Source of the DNA: Mycolicibacterium sp. P9-64
Lineage (GTDB): Bacteria; Actinomycetota; Actinomycetes; Mycobacteriales; Mycobacteriaceae
Assembly: GCF_008329605.1 (NCBI RefSeq)
Contig: NZ_NPKO01000005.1
Location: forward strand, 248,001 to 312,000
Direction: 5' to 3'
DNA length: 64,000 nt
The position numbers were made by a program, and so were the translations under genes. The notes under the pieces were generated by a model. The model saw only the letters and a list, made by a program, of their open reading frames with translations, was not told the origin of the DNA and searched no databases. Of this stretch, positions 53,897 to 63,087 are shown piece by piece; the first letter of the stretch is position 1; every line of letters begins with the position of its first letter.

Positions 53897-55717
53897 ATGA
53901 CGACGACGGACTGGCGTGGACGGGCCGTCACCAACGATGACGACGATCTGCCCATCGACGAATCGATCTCGCGGCGCCGCGAGGCGCGCGCGCTGCTTGG
54001 CTCGCTGCTGCGGCCCTACGCCACCGTGGTCGCTCTGCTGGCGATCGTCGTCGTGCTGGAGAACGCCGCCCGGCTGTCGGTGCCGATGCTGGTGCAACGC
54101 GGCATCGATCACGGCATCCCTCCGATCGTCGACGGCGGCTCGTTTCGCGAACTGCTGCTGATCGTCGCGACGCTCTGTGGCGTGGTGCTGGTGCAGGCCG
54201 TCAGCCGGATGTACTTCCTGCGCCGCTCGGGACGGATCGGCCAAGAGGTGCTACTCGAGTTGCGCCGCAGGATCTTTCGGCACTTCCAGCGCCTCGACGT
54301 CGCCTTCCACGATCGCTACACCTCGGGCCGCGTGGTCGCCCGCTCGACCAATGACGTCGAGGCCATCCAGGACATGCTGGAGACCGGGTTCGACGGTCTG
54401 ATCACCGCCATCCTGACGCTCTGCGGCACGGCGGTACTACTCGTCCTGCTCGACGTGCGGCTTGGCCTGATGTGCCTCGCCGCGTTCCCCATCCTGGTGG
54501 TGCTGGTGTGGTGGTTCCGCACCCAGTCGTCGAAGACGTACAAGATCGTGCGTGAGCACGCCGCCCTGGTGATCGTGCAGTTCGTCGAGACGATGACGGG
54601 CATCAAGGCGGTGCAGGCCTACCGCCGCGAACCGCGCAATCAGGAGATCTTCGAAGACGTCGCCGACCAGTACAAGAACATCAACGAGAAGGCCTTCAAG
54701 CTGCTCGCGGTGTTCATGCCGGGGGTTCGGCTCGTCGGCAACATCACCACCGGCATCGTGCTGCTCTACGGCGGCTACCGGGTGATGGAGGGTGAGATGA
54801 GCCTTGGCACCCTGACCGCCTTCCTGCTGTATCTGCGGATCTTCTTCGAGCCCATGCAGGAGATCTCGCAGTTCTTCAACACCTTCCAATCCGCTTCCGC
54901 GGCGCTGGAGAAGATCGCAGGAGTGCTTGCCGAGACGCCTGGCATCGAGGATCCGCCGGAGCCGGTCCGTCTGGACGACGTCAACGGCGACATCGGCTTT
55001 CGCGACGTGCACTTCTCGTACGCGCCTGGCCGCCCCGTGCTGCCCGACCTGAACCTGGAGATCCCGGCAGGTCAGACCGTCGCTCTGGTCGGCACCACGG
55101 GTGCGGGCAAGACCACCATCGCGAAGCTGATCGCGCGGTTCTACGATCCCGTCGACGGCTCGGTGACGCTCGACGGCGTCGACCTCCGCGATCTCGCGCA
55201 GGCCGAACTGCGCCGCCACATCGTGATGGTCACCCAGGAGAACTTCATGTTCGAGGGCACCATCGCCGACAACATTCGGTTCGGCAGGCCGGACGCCAGC
55301 GACGACGAAGTGCGCGACGCCGCAGGGGCGGTCGGTGTGGACAGGTTCATCGATGGCCTCGTCGACGGCTACGACACCGACGTGGCCAAGCGCGGTGGCC
55401 GGTTGTCGGCGGGCCAGCGTCAGCTGATCGCGTTCGCGCGGGCATTCCTGGCCAACCCCGCCGTGCTCATCCTCGACGAGGCCACGTCGTCGCTGGACAT
55501 CCCCAGTGAACGGTTGGTGCAGCGGGCACTTGCGACGGTGCTGACCGACCGCACCGCCGTGGTGATCGCGCACCGGCTGTCCACGGTGCAGAGCGCGGAC
55601 CGCGTGTTGGTGCTCGAACACGGCCGCATCGTCGAGGATGGTCCGCCAGAGGAATTGATCACCCGCGACGGCCGATACGCCGCCTTGCACAGGGCATGGG
55701 TCGACTCGCTGGCTTGA
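53897..55717 (+). CDS. ABC exporter half-transporter, catalytic partner
   Basis: A 606-residue exporter. Six transmembrane helices are followed by an ATP-binding domain with Walker A LVGTTGAGKTT, Q-loop VTQENFMFEGT, Walker B LILDEATSSLD with the catalytic Glu, and switch His VIAHRLST. The signature is altered to GRLSAGQRQLIA, the usual complement to a degenerate partner. ATG 53897 (MTTTDWRG) is chosen from the position after the upstream stop; the frame is open further upstream but that lies inside the previous gene. Substrate unknown. Confidence 0.9.
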   Translation: MTTTDWRGRAVTNDDDDLPIDESISRRREARALLGSLLRPYATVVALLAIVVVLENAARLSVPMLVQRGIDHGIPPIVDGGSFRELLLIVATLCGVVLVQAVSRMYFLRRSGRIGQEVLLELRRRIFRHFQRLDVAFHDRYTSGRVVARSTNDVEAIQDMLETGFDGLITAILTLCGTAVLLVLLDVRLGLMCLAAFPILVVLVWWFRTQSSKTYKIVREHAALVIVQFVETMTGIKAVQAYRREPRNQEIFEDVADQYKNINEKAFKLLAVFMPGVRLVGNITTGIVLLYGGYRVMEGEMSLGTLTAFLLYLRIFFEPMQEISQFFNTFQSASAALEKIAGVLAETPGIEDPPEPVRLDDVNGDIGFRDVHFSYAPGRPVLPDLNLEIPAGQTVALVGTTGAGKTTIAKLIARFYDPVDGSVTLDGVDLRDLAQAELRRHIVMVTQENFMFEGTIADNIRFGRPDASDDEVRDAAGAVGVDRFIDGLVDGYDTDVAKRGGRLSAGQRQLIAFARAFLANPAVLILDEATSSLDIPSERLVQRALATVLTDRTAVVIAHRLSTVQSADRVLVLEHGRIVEDGPPEELITRDGRYAALHRAWVDSLA

Positions 55718-55729
55718 CGTGGCCGGGCG

Positions 55730-55745
55730 CATAGGGTTTCCAGTG
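55730..55745. promoter_or_regulatory. Motif shared by the LysR and HisD-like gene promoters, copy 1
   Basis: CATAGGGTTTCCAGTG lies directly before the LysR ATG at 55748. Nearly the same sequence, CATAGGGTTTTCCTGTG, occurs at 56727-56743 upstream of the HisD-like gene. Confidence 0.5.
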
Positions 55746-55747
55746 TC

Positions 55748-56707
55748 ATGACGCTGAACCAACTGCGCGCCTTTCTCGAGGCCCACCGGCTCGGGTCGTT
55801 CACTGCGGCCGCCGACGAGCTCGGCGTGGCGCAGGCCTCGATCTCGGAGTTGGTGCGTCGGCTCGAGGACGAGCTCGATGCGCAGTTGTTCGTCCGCGGC
55901 AGTCGCAGGCTGGCCCTGACCGCTGCCGGCCAGGAACTGCTTCCCTACGCCGAACAGGTCGTGCTCGCCGCCGACGGTGGGACTCGTGCGGTGCGTTCCC
56001 TTGGCTCCCTCGGTGGCGGCACCGCCACGTTCGGGGTGCCCCGCAACGCCGACTACTACCTGCTGTCCAGCCTGGTGCAGACCTTCCACATGCGGTATCC
56101 CGCCGTGCGGGTGCGGTTGGTCGGCCAGAACTCCGCCGAGACCGCTGCCGCCATTCAGGCCGGCGAGATCGAAGCGGGCATGCTGATCTTGCCGATCGAC
56201 GACGAGGACATCACCGTCCGGCCGCTGTTGCGCGACGAGGTCTTCTACGTCAGTGCCGATCCCTCTCACACGGCAGCGCCCGTCACCATTGCGCAGTTCG
56301 CGAAGGCCAACCTGGTGCTGTACGACGCGCACTACGGATGGAAGGACCCGACCCGTCGGCAACTGGCCGAGCGCGCCCAGATTGCAGGGGTGCGGCTGGA
56401 GCCGATGATCGAAATCGAGCACGTCGAGTCTGCGCTCAAGCTGGTGGCCGACCACGTCGGTGACACCATCGCCAGCGGTGCGGTGATCGACAGCGCGGCC
56501 TTCCCGGCCGGCCTGCACACCGTGCCGTTCAGCGAACCGCTGTACGACGTGATCGCGCTGGCCCAACATCGGTCGCGACCGCTGTCGAACGCGACCCGGG
56601 AGTTCGCCCGGCTGGCGGAGGACACCATTCGCGAGCTCGGTGTGCATGAATCAGGCGCGCTGGGGGACGACGCGGACATCCCACGGGTGGCCCGGAAACC
56701 TCGCTGA
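55748..56707 (+). CDS. LysR-family transcriptional regulator
   Basis: A 319-residue LysR protein. Helix-turn-helix: LNQLRAFLEAHRLGSFTAAADELGVAQASISELVRRLE at residues 3-40. The effector domain starts near residue 90 (GGGTATFGVPRNADYYLLSS). It lies 30 bp after the ABC genes and 95 bp before the HisD-like gene in the same direction. The shared promoter motif suggests it controls itself and the HisD-nitrilase-permease unit. Effector unknown. Confidence 0.92.
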   Translation: MTLNQLRAFLEAHRLGSFTAAADELGVAQASISELVRRLEDELDAQLFVRGSRRLALTAAGQELLPYAEQVVLAADGGTRAVRSLGSLGGGTATFGVPRNADYYLLSSLVQTFHMRYPAVRVRLVGQNSAETAAAIQAGEIEAGMLILPIDDEDITVRPLLRDEVFYVSADPSHTAAPVTIAQFAKANLVLYDAHYGWKDPTRRQLAERAQIAGVRLEPMIEIEHVESALKLVADHVGDTIASGAVIDSAAFPAGLHTVPFSEPLYDVIALAQHRSRPLSNATREFARLAEDTIRELGVHESGALGDDADIPRVARKPR

Positions 56708-56725
56708 GCTTCAGCTTTACGGTTG

Positions 56726-56777
56726 CCATAGGGTTTTCCTGTGCTTCTATGAGGTTTTGGCCATCTAGTCCTATGGC
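56726..56777. promoter_or_regulatory. Putative LysR operator upstream of the HisD-like gene
   Basis: GCCATAGG (56725-56732) and CCTATGGC (56770-56777) form a perfect inverted repeat spaced by 37 bp. The left arm is part of CATAGGGTTTTCCTGTG, the motif also present before the LysR start. The region is notably AT-richer than its surroundings and also contains ATGAGGTTTTGG, a near direct copy. Confidence 0.55.
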
Positions 56778-56802
56778 GCGAATCGGCCTAGCGTCGCCGG
56801 TC

Positions 56803-58161
56803 ATGCAGATCACCTCAGACGAAGCCCGCGTGCTCGGCGCATTCACTTGGTTGAAGCGCCCCGCAATCGACGGCCCGCCCGCACAGCGCGACCCCAAGGT
56901 CGTCGAGCGGGTCTCCGAGATGTTGCGGAACATCGAACGCGACGGGCTCGACGCGGTCGGCGCCTACGCCAGGGAGCTCGACGGATGGTCGGGCCCGCTG
57001 GAGGTGTCCGCCTCCGACTTGAAGAAGAGCGGCGACGCCCTGCCCGCCGATGTCCGTGAAGCACTCGAGCTCGGCTACGAGCGCACCAATCGGTTCGCAC
57101 GTGAGCAGCGCGCGCGTCTCACCGACTTCGAGATCGAGCTCGCACCCGGAGTGGCTGGTGGCGTGCAGTACGTCCCCGTCTCCCGCGTCGGTGCCTACCT
57201 GCCCGCCGGTCGTTTCCCTCTGCTGGCAAGTGCCTTCATGACGGTCGGCGTCGCCAAGGCGGCGGGTGTGCCGACCGTCCTCGCGTGCACTCCGCCCTCG
57301 GGCGAGCACGGCGCGCACGCCGCGGTGCTCTACGGCGCCTACCTCTCGCGCGCCGACCGGGTCTTCGCCGTCGGCGGCGTGCAGGCACTCGGAGCCATGG
57401 CCTTCGGACTTCTCGGCGACGCACCCGTGGACATGATCGTCGGCGCGGGCAACGCCTTCGTCACCGAGGCCAAGAGACAGCTGTTCGGCCGGGTCGGAAT
57501 CGATCTCCTCGCCGGGCCGTCCGAAGTGGCGGTGCTGGCCGACGGCACCGCGAATCCGGAATGGGTGGCCGCCGACCTGCTCGGACAGGCGGAGCATGGA
57601 CCGAATTCGCCCGCCGCTCTGATCACGACGTCGGAGTCGTTGGGCCGCAGCGTCATCGAAGCGATCGATCGGCAGCTGCAGACCTTGTCGACCCGCGAGA
57701 TCGCAGGTGCCGCCTGGCGCGACTTCGGCTCCGTCATACTCGCTACCGATGCAGCGCAGGCCGCCGCGATTGCCGACGTGCTCGGCCCCGAACACCTCGA
57801 GGTGCAGACCGAGGATGACGACTACTACCTCAAGGAGCTGCGCAACTACGGCTCGCTGTTCCTCGGCAGGTGGAGCACGGTCGCATACTCCGACAAGGGC
57901 ATCGCGGGGCCCAATCACGTTCTGCCGACCGGCAAGACCGCCCGCTACAACGCCGGGCTGTCGGTAGGGCGTTTCCTCAAGCCGCTGACCTATCAACGGG
58001 CCGGGCGCGACGCGACCCCTGCACTCGCGCCAGCGGTCGAGCGAATCTCGGCGTTCGAGGGTCTGGCCGCGCACGAAGCAACGGCGACCATCCGAATCGA
58101 CGAGATCGGTAGGCACTCCGGCATGTTCGACGGAACGCCCGCGGTCAACCGAGGTCGATGA
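56803..58161 (+). CDS. HisD-family zinc-dependent dehydrogenase (catabolic paralogue)
   Basis: A 452-residue histidinol-dehydrogenase-family enzyme. Zinc and catalytic residues are kept: Gln and His in LLGQAEHGPNSPAALIT, Glu-His in LGPEHLEVQ, Asp and His in AYSDKGIAGPNHVLPTG, and the final His in FEGLAAHEATATIRID. Substrate-contact regions such as YVPVSRVGAYLPAGRFPLLA deviate from biosynthetic HisD, which normally reads GGRAAYPSS. It sits with a hydrolase and an NCS1 permease rather than his genes. It therefore probably oxidises another small alcohol; HpsN-type sulfonate dehydrogenases belong to the same family. The stop overlaps the hydrolase ATG by 4 bp. Confidence 0.85.
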   Translation: MQITSDEARVLGAFTWLKRPAIDGPPAQRDPKVVERVSEMLRNIERDGLDAVGAYARELDGWSGPLEVSASDLKKSGDALPADVREALELGYERTNRFAREQRARLTDFEIELAPGVAGGVQYVPVSRVGAYLPAGRFPLLASAFMTVGVAKAAGVPTVLACTPPSGEHGAHAAVLYGAYLSRADRVFAVGGVQALGAMAFGLLGDAPVDMIVGAGNAFVTEAKRQLFGRVGIDLLAGPSEVAVLADGTANPEWVAADLLGQAEHGPNSPAALITTSESLGRSVIEAIDRQLQTLSTREIAGAAWRDFGSVILATDAAQAAAIADVLGPEHLEVQTEDDDYYLKELRNYGSLFLGRWSTVAYSDKGIAGPNHVLPTGKTARYNAGLSVGRFLKPLTYQRAGRDATPALAPAVERISAFEGLAAHEATATIRIDEIGRHSGMFDGTPAVNRGR

Positions 58162-59009
58162 CGATGCGGTTGCGTGTGTCGGCAGTGGCGCTGCCCATCG
58201 AGATCGGGGAGTTGGACGCCAACCTGGCGCGCATCCGCGGCATTCTCGACGCGGTGGAGTCAGCAGGCCCGCACCTCATCGTCTTCCCCGAATTGGCCAC
58301 CAGTGGTTACGTGTTTCGCGACGCAGACGAAGCGCTCGGGCTGTCGATGCGCGTCGACGATCGCAGGCTCGCCGCGTTGGCGGCGAAGGTTCCGGTCGGC
58401 GCGGTTGCGGTTCTCGGATTCTGCGAGGTCGACGGGGACCGGTTGTTCAACTCGGCGCTGGTCATCGGCCACGAAGGGGTTCTCGGCTGTTACCGCAAAT
58501 CCCACTTGTGGGGTGCCGAGCACGACGTCTTCACCGCTGGAACCGAAGCGGGCGCCGTATTCGAAACACCAATAGGCCGACTCGCCGTGGCGATCTGCTA
58601 CGACAATGAATTTCCGGAACTGCCAAGGCGACTGGCGCTCGCAGGCGCCGACGTCCTGGCGTTGCCGGTGAACTGGCCGTTGGTTGAACGGCCGCCGAAC
58701 GAGCACCCACCCGAGACCATCCAGGCGATGGCGGCGGCCCGGTCGTCGCGGCTGGCGACGGTGATCGCCGACCGGCACGGCACCGAACGCGGCGTGGCCT
58801 GGACAGGCGGCACCGCCGTCATCTCATCTGACGGTTGGATCAGTGCGACGCCCGCCGACGGCCCGATCGCCACCACCGTTCTCGAGCTTTCAGACGACAA
58901 ATCCCTTGGCGCCCAAAACGATCTGTTCGCCGACCGTCGTCCGGAACTGTACGGAGACATCATGTTCAAACCCAGCAGCGCCATCGACAAGCGAGGAAGC
59001 CATGTCTGA
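58158..59009 (+). CDS. Carbon-nitrogen hydrolase (nitrilase superfamily)
   Basis: A 283-residue enzyme with the Glu-Lys-Cys triad: Glu in LIVFPELATSGYVF, Lys in GCYRKSHLWGAEHD, and Cys in LAVAICYDNEFPELPRRLAL. It is of the amidase type (amide, carbamoyl or ureido hydrolysis) rather than a true nitrilase by its Cys context. ATG overlaps the HisD-like stop; its own stop overlaps the permease start by 8 bp. It probably acts on the same compound class that the permease imports. Confidence 0.9.
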   Translation: MTMRLRVSAVALPIEIGELDANLARIRGILDAVESAGPHLIVFPELATSGYVFRDADEALGLSMRVDDRRLAALAAKVPVGAVAVLGFCEVDGDRLFNSALVIGHEGVLGCYRKSHLWGAEHDVFTAGTEAGAVFETPIGRLAVAICYDNEFPELPRRLALAGADVLALPVNWPLVERPPNEHPPETIQAMAAARSSRLATVIADRHGTERGVAWTGGTAVISSDGWISATPADGPIATTVLELSDDKSLGAQNDLFADRRPELYGDIMFKPSSAIDKRGSHV

Positions 59010-60456
59010 TACGCCCGCCATCGAGTCGAAGTCGATCGATTGGATCCCACTCGACGAGCGCAGGGGAAAGCCATCGACGCTGTTCCCGTTGTGGTTCATG
59101 TCCAACGCCAACCTGACCACGTTGGCGACGGGCATGGTGGGGGCCGCGCTCGGTGCATCCCTGCTCGTGTCCCTGCTCGCCATCGTGTCAGGAGTGGCCG
59201 TCGGGACGGTCTTCACCGCGTTCCACTCGGCCCAGGGTCCGCAGCTCGGTCTGCCTCAGATGATTCAGTCACGCGCCCAGTTCGGGTATCGCGGCGTCGT
59301 CATCATCTGCGCCGTCGTCGTCTTCAGCATCGTCGGCTTCAACGTGTTCAACCAGATCCTCGCCGCCGACGTACTGACGCTGACCACCGGGGCGGATCTA
59401 CGCGAGCTCTGGTTCGTGGTGATCACCGGTCTCGCACTGGCATTGGCCATCTACGGCTACCACTGGATCCACCGGTTCCAGACGTGGTTGACGTGGTTGT
59501 TCCTTGCAACGTTCGGCGTGTTCACGGTCGCCGCCTTGATCGGATCGCAGATCGACGACAGCCAGTTCGGTTTCGGTGGATTCACCTGGGCGGCATTCCT
59601 CGTGCAGTTCGGTGCGGCCGCCGCGTATGCATTGGGTTGGGCGCCGTACGTATCGGACTATTCCAGATACCTACCGCCCCAGACCAGCCCGCGCAAGGCG
59701 CTCTTCCACACCTATGCCGGCGTCTTCGTCGGTGCGACGTGGCTGATGGCGCTCGGAGCGCTCGTCGCTGCGCTGTTCGCCGGTGTGTCGCCGATCGAGG
59801 CGGTCAAGCAAGCCGCGGACGGCATCCTGCCGGGTTCGGGAACCTGGCTCTTGGTCGCAGCGCTGCCTGGCCTCGTCACGGTGATCACGGTGAACATCTA
59901 CGCCGCGTCGTTGGAGTTGATCACGATGGTGGATTCGTTCCGAGCGGTCCGGCCGACCCGCAGACTGCGGATCATCGCCTGCAGTGTGATCGCCGCTGCC
60001 GGCCTGCTGGGTTCGTCGTTCTCCAGTGGCGACTTCCTGGCGAACTTCGGCAGCTTCCTGGTGGTCCTGCTCTATCTGCTGGTGCCGTGGACGTCGGTGA
60101 ACCTGGTGGACTACTACCTGGTGCGGCGCGGCCGGTACGCCGTTCGGGAGATCTTCATCCCGCGCGGCAGCGTGTACGGCACGTGGGGCTGGCGGGGTCT
60201 CGCCGCATACCTGATCGGCATCGTCGCGATGGTCCCCTTCGTGGTGACGGTCTGGTACACCGGACCGATCGCCGCAGCGATGGGTGGCGTCGACGTCGCA
60301 CTGTTCGTCGGACTCCTCGTTTCGGCGGCCGCCTACGTCCTGATGGCCCGCTCGCTCGATCTCGACGCCGAGATCTCCAAGGCAGAGGCAGACTCCCGTG
60401 ATCACGGTGTCGAGGCGGTGAGTTTCTCGGGGCGGGTCGCGCCGGTCGAGACCTAG
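59002..60456 (+). CDS. NCS1-family (cytosine/purine/hydantoin-type) permease
   Basis: A 484-residue, about 12-helix transporter of the nucleobase:cation symporter-1 family. Marks: LFPLWFMSNANLTTLATGMV near residue 28, GLPQMIQSRAQFGYRG near residue 85, and APYVSDYSRYLPPQTSPRKA near residue 215. It imports an N-containing small molecule. The ATG at 59002 has AGCGAGGAAGC just upstream. Its stop overlaps the convergent LuxR stop by 4 bp. Confidence 0.92.
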   Translation: MSDTPAIESKSIDWIPLDERRGKPSTLFPLWFMSNANLTTLATGMVGAALGASLLVSLLAIVSGVAVGTVFTAFHSAQGPQLGLPQMIQSRAQFGYRGVVIICAVVVFSIVGFNVFNQILAADVLTLTTGADLRELWFVVITGLALALAIYGYHWIHRFQTWLTWLFLATFGVFTVAALIGSQIDDSQFGFGGFTWAAFLVQFGAAAAYALGWAPYVSDYSRYLPPQTSPRKALFHTYAGVFVGATWLMALGALVAALFAGVSPIEAVKQAADGILPGSGTWLLVAALPGLVTVITVNIYAASLELITMVDSFRAVRPTRRLRIIACSVIAAAGLLGSSFSSGDFLANFGSFLVVLLYLLVPWTSVNLVDYYLVRRGRYAVREIFIPRGSVYGTWGWRGLAAYLIGIVAMVPFVVTVWYTGPIAAAMGGVDVALFVGLLVSAAAYVLMARSLDLDAEISKAEADSRDHGVEAVSFSGRVAPVET

Positions 60457-61310
60457 GGGATCAGGCGATGGCGCCTGGCCCGCGATACGGCCTCGTGCCT
60501 GGTGCGGGTACCGAGTTTCGCGGCGGCGCTGCGCAGGTAGCTCTTCACGGTCTCGGGCTTCAGCGAAAGACGTTGAGCGGCCTCGCTGTTGGTGCAGCCC
60601 AGGGCGACCTGGGTCAGCACGTCGAGCTCACGCGTCGTCAACGGCGTGCTGACCCCTGGCGTGTTGCCGCCGAGTGCCTTGGCGAGCCGGTCGGCGAGCG
60701 TGCGCAACTGCGCGCGCGTGCCCGTCGCCACCGAGCCGTCGGAGGCCAGCCGTCGCAGCTCGGCGTGCACCTCGCGGATCGCCTCGGGGGTGGCTACGCC
60801 GTCGTCGAAACCGGTGAGGTGCGCCTCGCGCAGTCGCAGCCTCCGGTCCACCTCGTCGCGGATGTGCAGCTCCTGGGACAACCGGTTCGCCGAGGTGACC
60901 ATCAGGTCGGCGGCCCGACCGCCGATCGGCGCCCCCGCACGGTAGGCGCCGTACAGCATCGCCCGTGCGGTGCCGTCGACGACGACGGGAACCGCAAGCA
61001 CGGACTTGATGCCCTCCGAGAGCACGGGCGCGTCGTAGTCGTGGGTGATGTGGGCCGAGTTGCGGTAGTCGGCCACCGACATGGGTCGCCCCGCGACCAT
61101 GCTGGCGCCACCGAGACCTGATCTCGATCGGACCACCAGCCCGCGCAACAGCCCGGTCCTGGTCCCGACGAACTCGCTGAGCAGCAAGGCCTCGCCATGC
61201 ACCTCGCCTCCGAACAGCACCGGGACGCCACCCTCGGCCGCGACGAAGCGCAGCTCGGCACGCAGCGCGTCCGTGTCACGCGGGCGCAGCAGCGGCGAAC
61301 GGGTGGGCAC
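60453..61310 (-). CDS. GAF-LuxR transcriptional regulator
   Basis: A 285-residue protein. Residues 20-155 are GAF-like (IKSVLAVPVVVDGTARAMLYGAYRAG). Residues 215-285 are a LuxR-type helix-turn-helix: LTTRELDVLTQVALGCTNSEAAQRL, then ETVKSYLRSAAAKLGTRTRHE. GTG 61310 is chosen because AAGGAGGGG lies about 8 nt before it. The ATG at 61370 would overlap the divergent synthetase start. It is probably a regulator of the divergent acyl-CoA synthetase. Confidence 0.85.
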   Translation of the reverse strand: MPTRSPLLRPRDTDALRAELRFVAAEGGVPVLFGGEVHGEALLLSEFVGTRTGLLRGLVVRSRSGLGGASMVAGRPMSVADYRNSAHITHDYDAPVLSEGIKSVLAVPVVVDGTARAMLYGAYRAGAPIGGRAADLMVTSANRLSQELHIRDEVDRRLRLREAHLTGFDDGVATPEAIREVHAELRRLASDGSVATGTRAQLRTLADRLAKALGGNTPGVSTPLTTRELDVLTQVALGCTNSEAAQRLSLKPETVKSYLRSAAAKLGTRTRHEAVSRARRHRLIP

Positions 61311-61368
61311 GGGGTTCCCCTCCTTCGGGGGTAGCGAACCTGTGAGTGTGACGTGGATCCTATCTGTC

Positions 61369-63081
61369 ATGGGGACCAACACCGAGCGTTACCGCGGCGC
61401 CCGAGATCAACTCGTGGCTCTGATCAGCGACTACGACAAGGCGGTCGACGCCTTCGCCTGGCCTCGGCTGACGGGCTCGTTCAACTGGGCGACCGATTGG
61501 TTCGACGTCATCGCCAGGCATCCGTCCACCGCCGATCGCGTCGCGTTGTGCATCGTCGAGCAGGACGGCACCGAGCAGAAGGTGACGTTCGGCGAGATGG
61601 CGGATCGCTCCGACCGGGTCGCGACCTGGCTCGAGGGGCTCGACGTCGCCAAGGGCGACCGCGTCATCCTGATGCTTGGCAACCAGGTCGAGCTGTGGGA
61701 GTCGATGTTGGCGGTGGCCAAGCTCGGAGCCGTCATCATGCCGACCACCAGCGCGCTGGGTCCTGCCGATCTCGCGGATCGGATCGCCCGCGGCGGCGCC
61801 GGCGTCGTGATCGCCAACGCCGCCGACACCGCCAAGTTCGACGGGGTGGCGGGAGAGTTCACCCGTATTGCAGTCGGCGAACCGGTTGGTGAGTCCACCG
61901 AGGGCTGGCACTCCTACGCCGAGGCCGACGACGTCGAGTCCGCCGGTCCGTTCGTGGCCAGGACCACCGTCGACGATTCGATGCTCGTCTACTTCACCTC
62001 GGGTACCACCAGCAAGCCGAAGCTGGTCGAGCACTCGCAGGTGAGCTACCCCGTCGGGCACATGTCGACGATGGCGTGGATCGGTCTGCGCCCCGGCGAC
62101 GTGCACCTGGCGATCAGCTCGCCTGGCTGGGCCAAACATGCGTGGAGCTGCTTCTTCGCACCGTGGATCGCCGAGGCGACGATCTTCGTCTACAACTACG
62201 CGCGGTTCGACGCGGCAGCGCTGCTGCACCAGATCCGCCGGGCGGGCGTCACCACGTTCTGTGCGCCACCGACGGTGTGGCGCATGCTGATTCAAGCCGA
62301 TCTCGGCGCACGCCCCGACGGTCTGCGCGAGGTGCTCGGTGCGGGGGAGCCGCTGAACCCCGACGTCATCGCCACGGTCGAACGCGCATGGGGACTGACC
62401 ATCAGGGACGGCTTCGGCCAGACCGAGACGACGCTGTCGGTCGGCAACACTCCCGGCCAACCGGTCAAGGCAGGCTCGATGGGGCGCCCGATGCCAGGTG
62501 TTCCCGTGGTGCTGATCGACCCGCTGTCCGGGGAGCTCGCCGATGAGGGCGAGATCTGCCTCGACCTCGGCGCTGGTCCGCTGAACTTGATGACCGGTTA
62601 CCTCGGTGACCACGAGCGCAACGCCGCCGTGATGGCGGGCGGTTACTACCACACGGGTGACGTGGCGAGCCGCGACGCCGACGGCTACATCACCTACATC
62701 GGCCGCACCGACGACGTATTCAAGTGCTCCGACTACAAGGTGTCGCCGTTCGAGCTGGAGAGCGTGCTGATCGAACACCCCGCCGTCGTCGAAGCGGCCG
62801 TGGTGCCGCAGCCCGACGCCACCCGGCTGGCCGTGCCCAAGGCGTACGTCGCGCTTGCCGAGGGCTGGGCGGCCGACGCCGACACCGCGCGGTCGATCCT
62901 CGAGTACGCCCGCGACCACCTCGCGCCGTACCTGAAGGTGCGCCGCGTCGAGTTCTTCGAGCTGCCCAAGACCATTTCGGGCAAGATCCGCCGCGTCGAG
63001 CTACGCACGCGCGAGGACGAGGCGCATCGATCGGGTGCTCCGATCGACACCGAGCACCGCTATGAAGACCTGCTTGGTTGA
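61369..63081 (+). CDS. Acyl-CoA synthetase (AMP-binding, medium-chain-like)
   Basis: A 570-residue ANL-superfamily ligase. P-loop motif [20 protein letters not shown] near residue 205, GFGQTET near residue 345, the hinge [20 protein letters not shown] and the C-terminal catalytic Lys in [13 protein letters not shown]. The segment [20 protein letters not shown] resembles medium-chain/ACSM-type enzymes. The ATG at 61369 is 58 bp from the divergent regulator start. The acid substrate is unknown. Confidence 0.9.
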   Translation: MGTNTERYRGARDQLVALISDYDKAVDAFAWPRLTGSFNWATDWFDVIARHPSTADRVALCIVEQDGTEQKVTFGEMADRSDRVATWLEGLDVAKGDRVILMLGNQVELWESMLAVAKLGAVIMPTTSALGPADLADRIARGGAGVVIANAADTAKFDGVAGEFTRIAVGEPVGESTEGWHSYAEADDVESAGPFVARTTVDDSMLVYFTSGTTSKPKLVEHSQVSYPVGHMSTMAWIGLRPGDVHLAISSPGWAKHAWSCFFAPWIAEATIFVYNYARFDAAALLHQIRRAGVTTFCAPPTVWRMLIQADLGARPDGLREVLGAGEPLNPDVIATVERAWGLTIRDGFGQTETTLSVGNTPGQPVKAGSMGRPMPGVPVVLIDPLSGELADEGEICLDLGAGPLNLMTGYLGDHERNAAVMAGGYYHTGDVASRDADGYITYIGRTDDVFKCSDYKVSPFELESVLIEHPAVVEAAVVPQPDATRLAVPKAYVALAEGWAADADTARSILEYARDHLAPYLKVRRVEFFELPKTISGKIRRVELRTREDEAHRSGAPIDTEHRYEDLLG

Positions 63082-63087
63082 CGGGCC

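Noticed and set aside
54437..56647. 736-codon minus-strand frame under the third ABC gene and LysR
   Set aside because: Composition is typical of antisense reading (His, Gln, Val, Gly rich) and it crosses two well-supported plus-strand genes.
56803..58161. Calling the HisD-like gene the biosynthetic histidinol dehydrogenase
   Set aside because: Catalytic residues fit the family, but substrate-region segments differ and the neighbours are a hydrolase and a permease, not his genes.
61311..61382. Longer start for the GAF-LuxR gene (ATG 61382 or 61370)
   Set aside because: These starts would overlap the divergent synthetase start, while GTG 61310 has a strong AAGGAGGGG ribosome-binding site.
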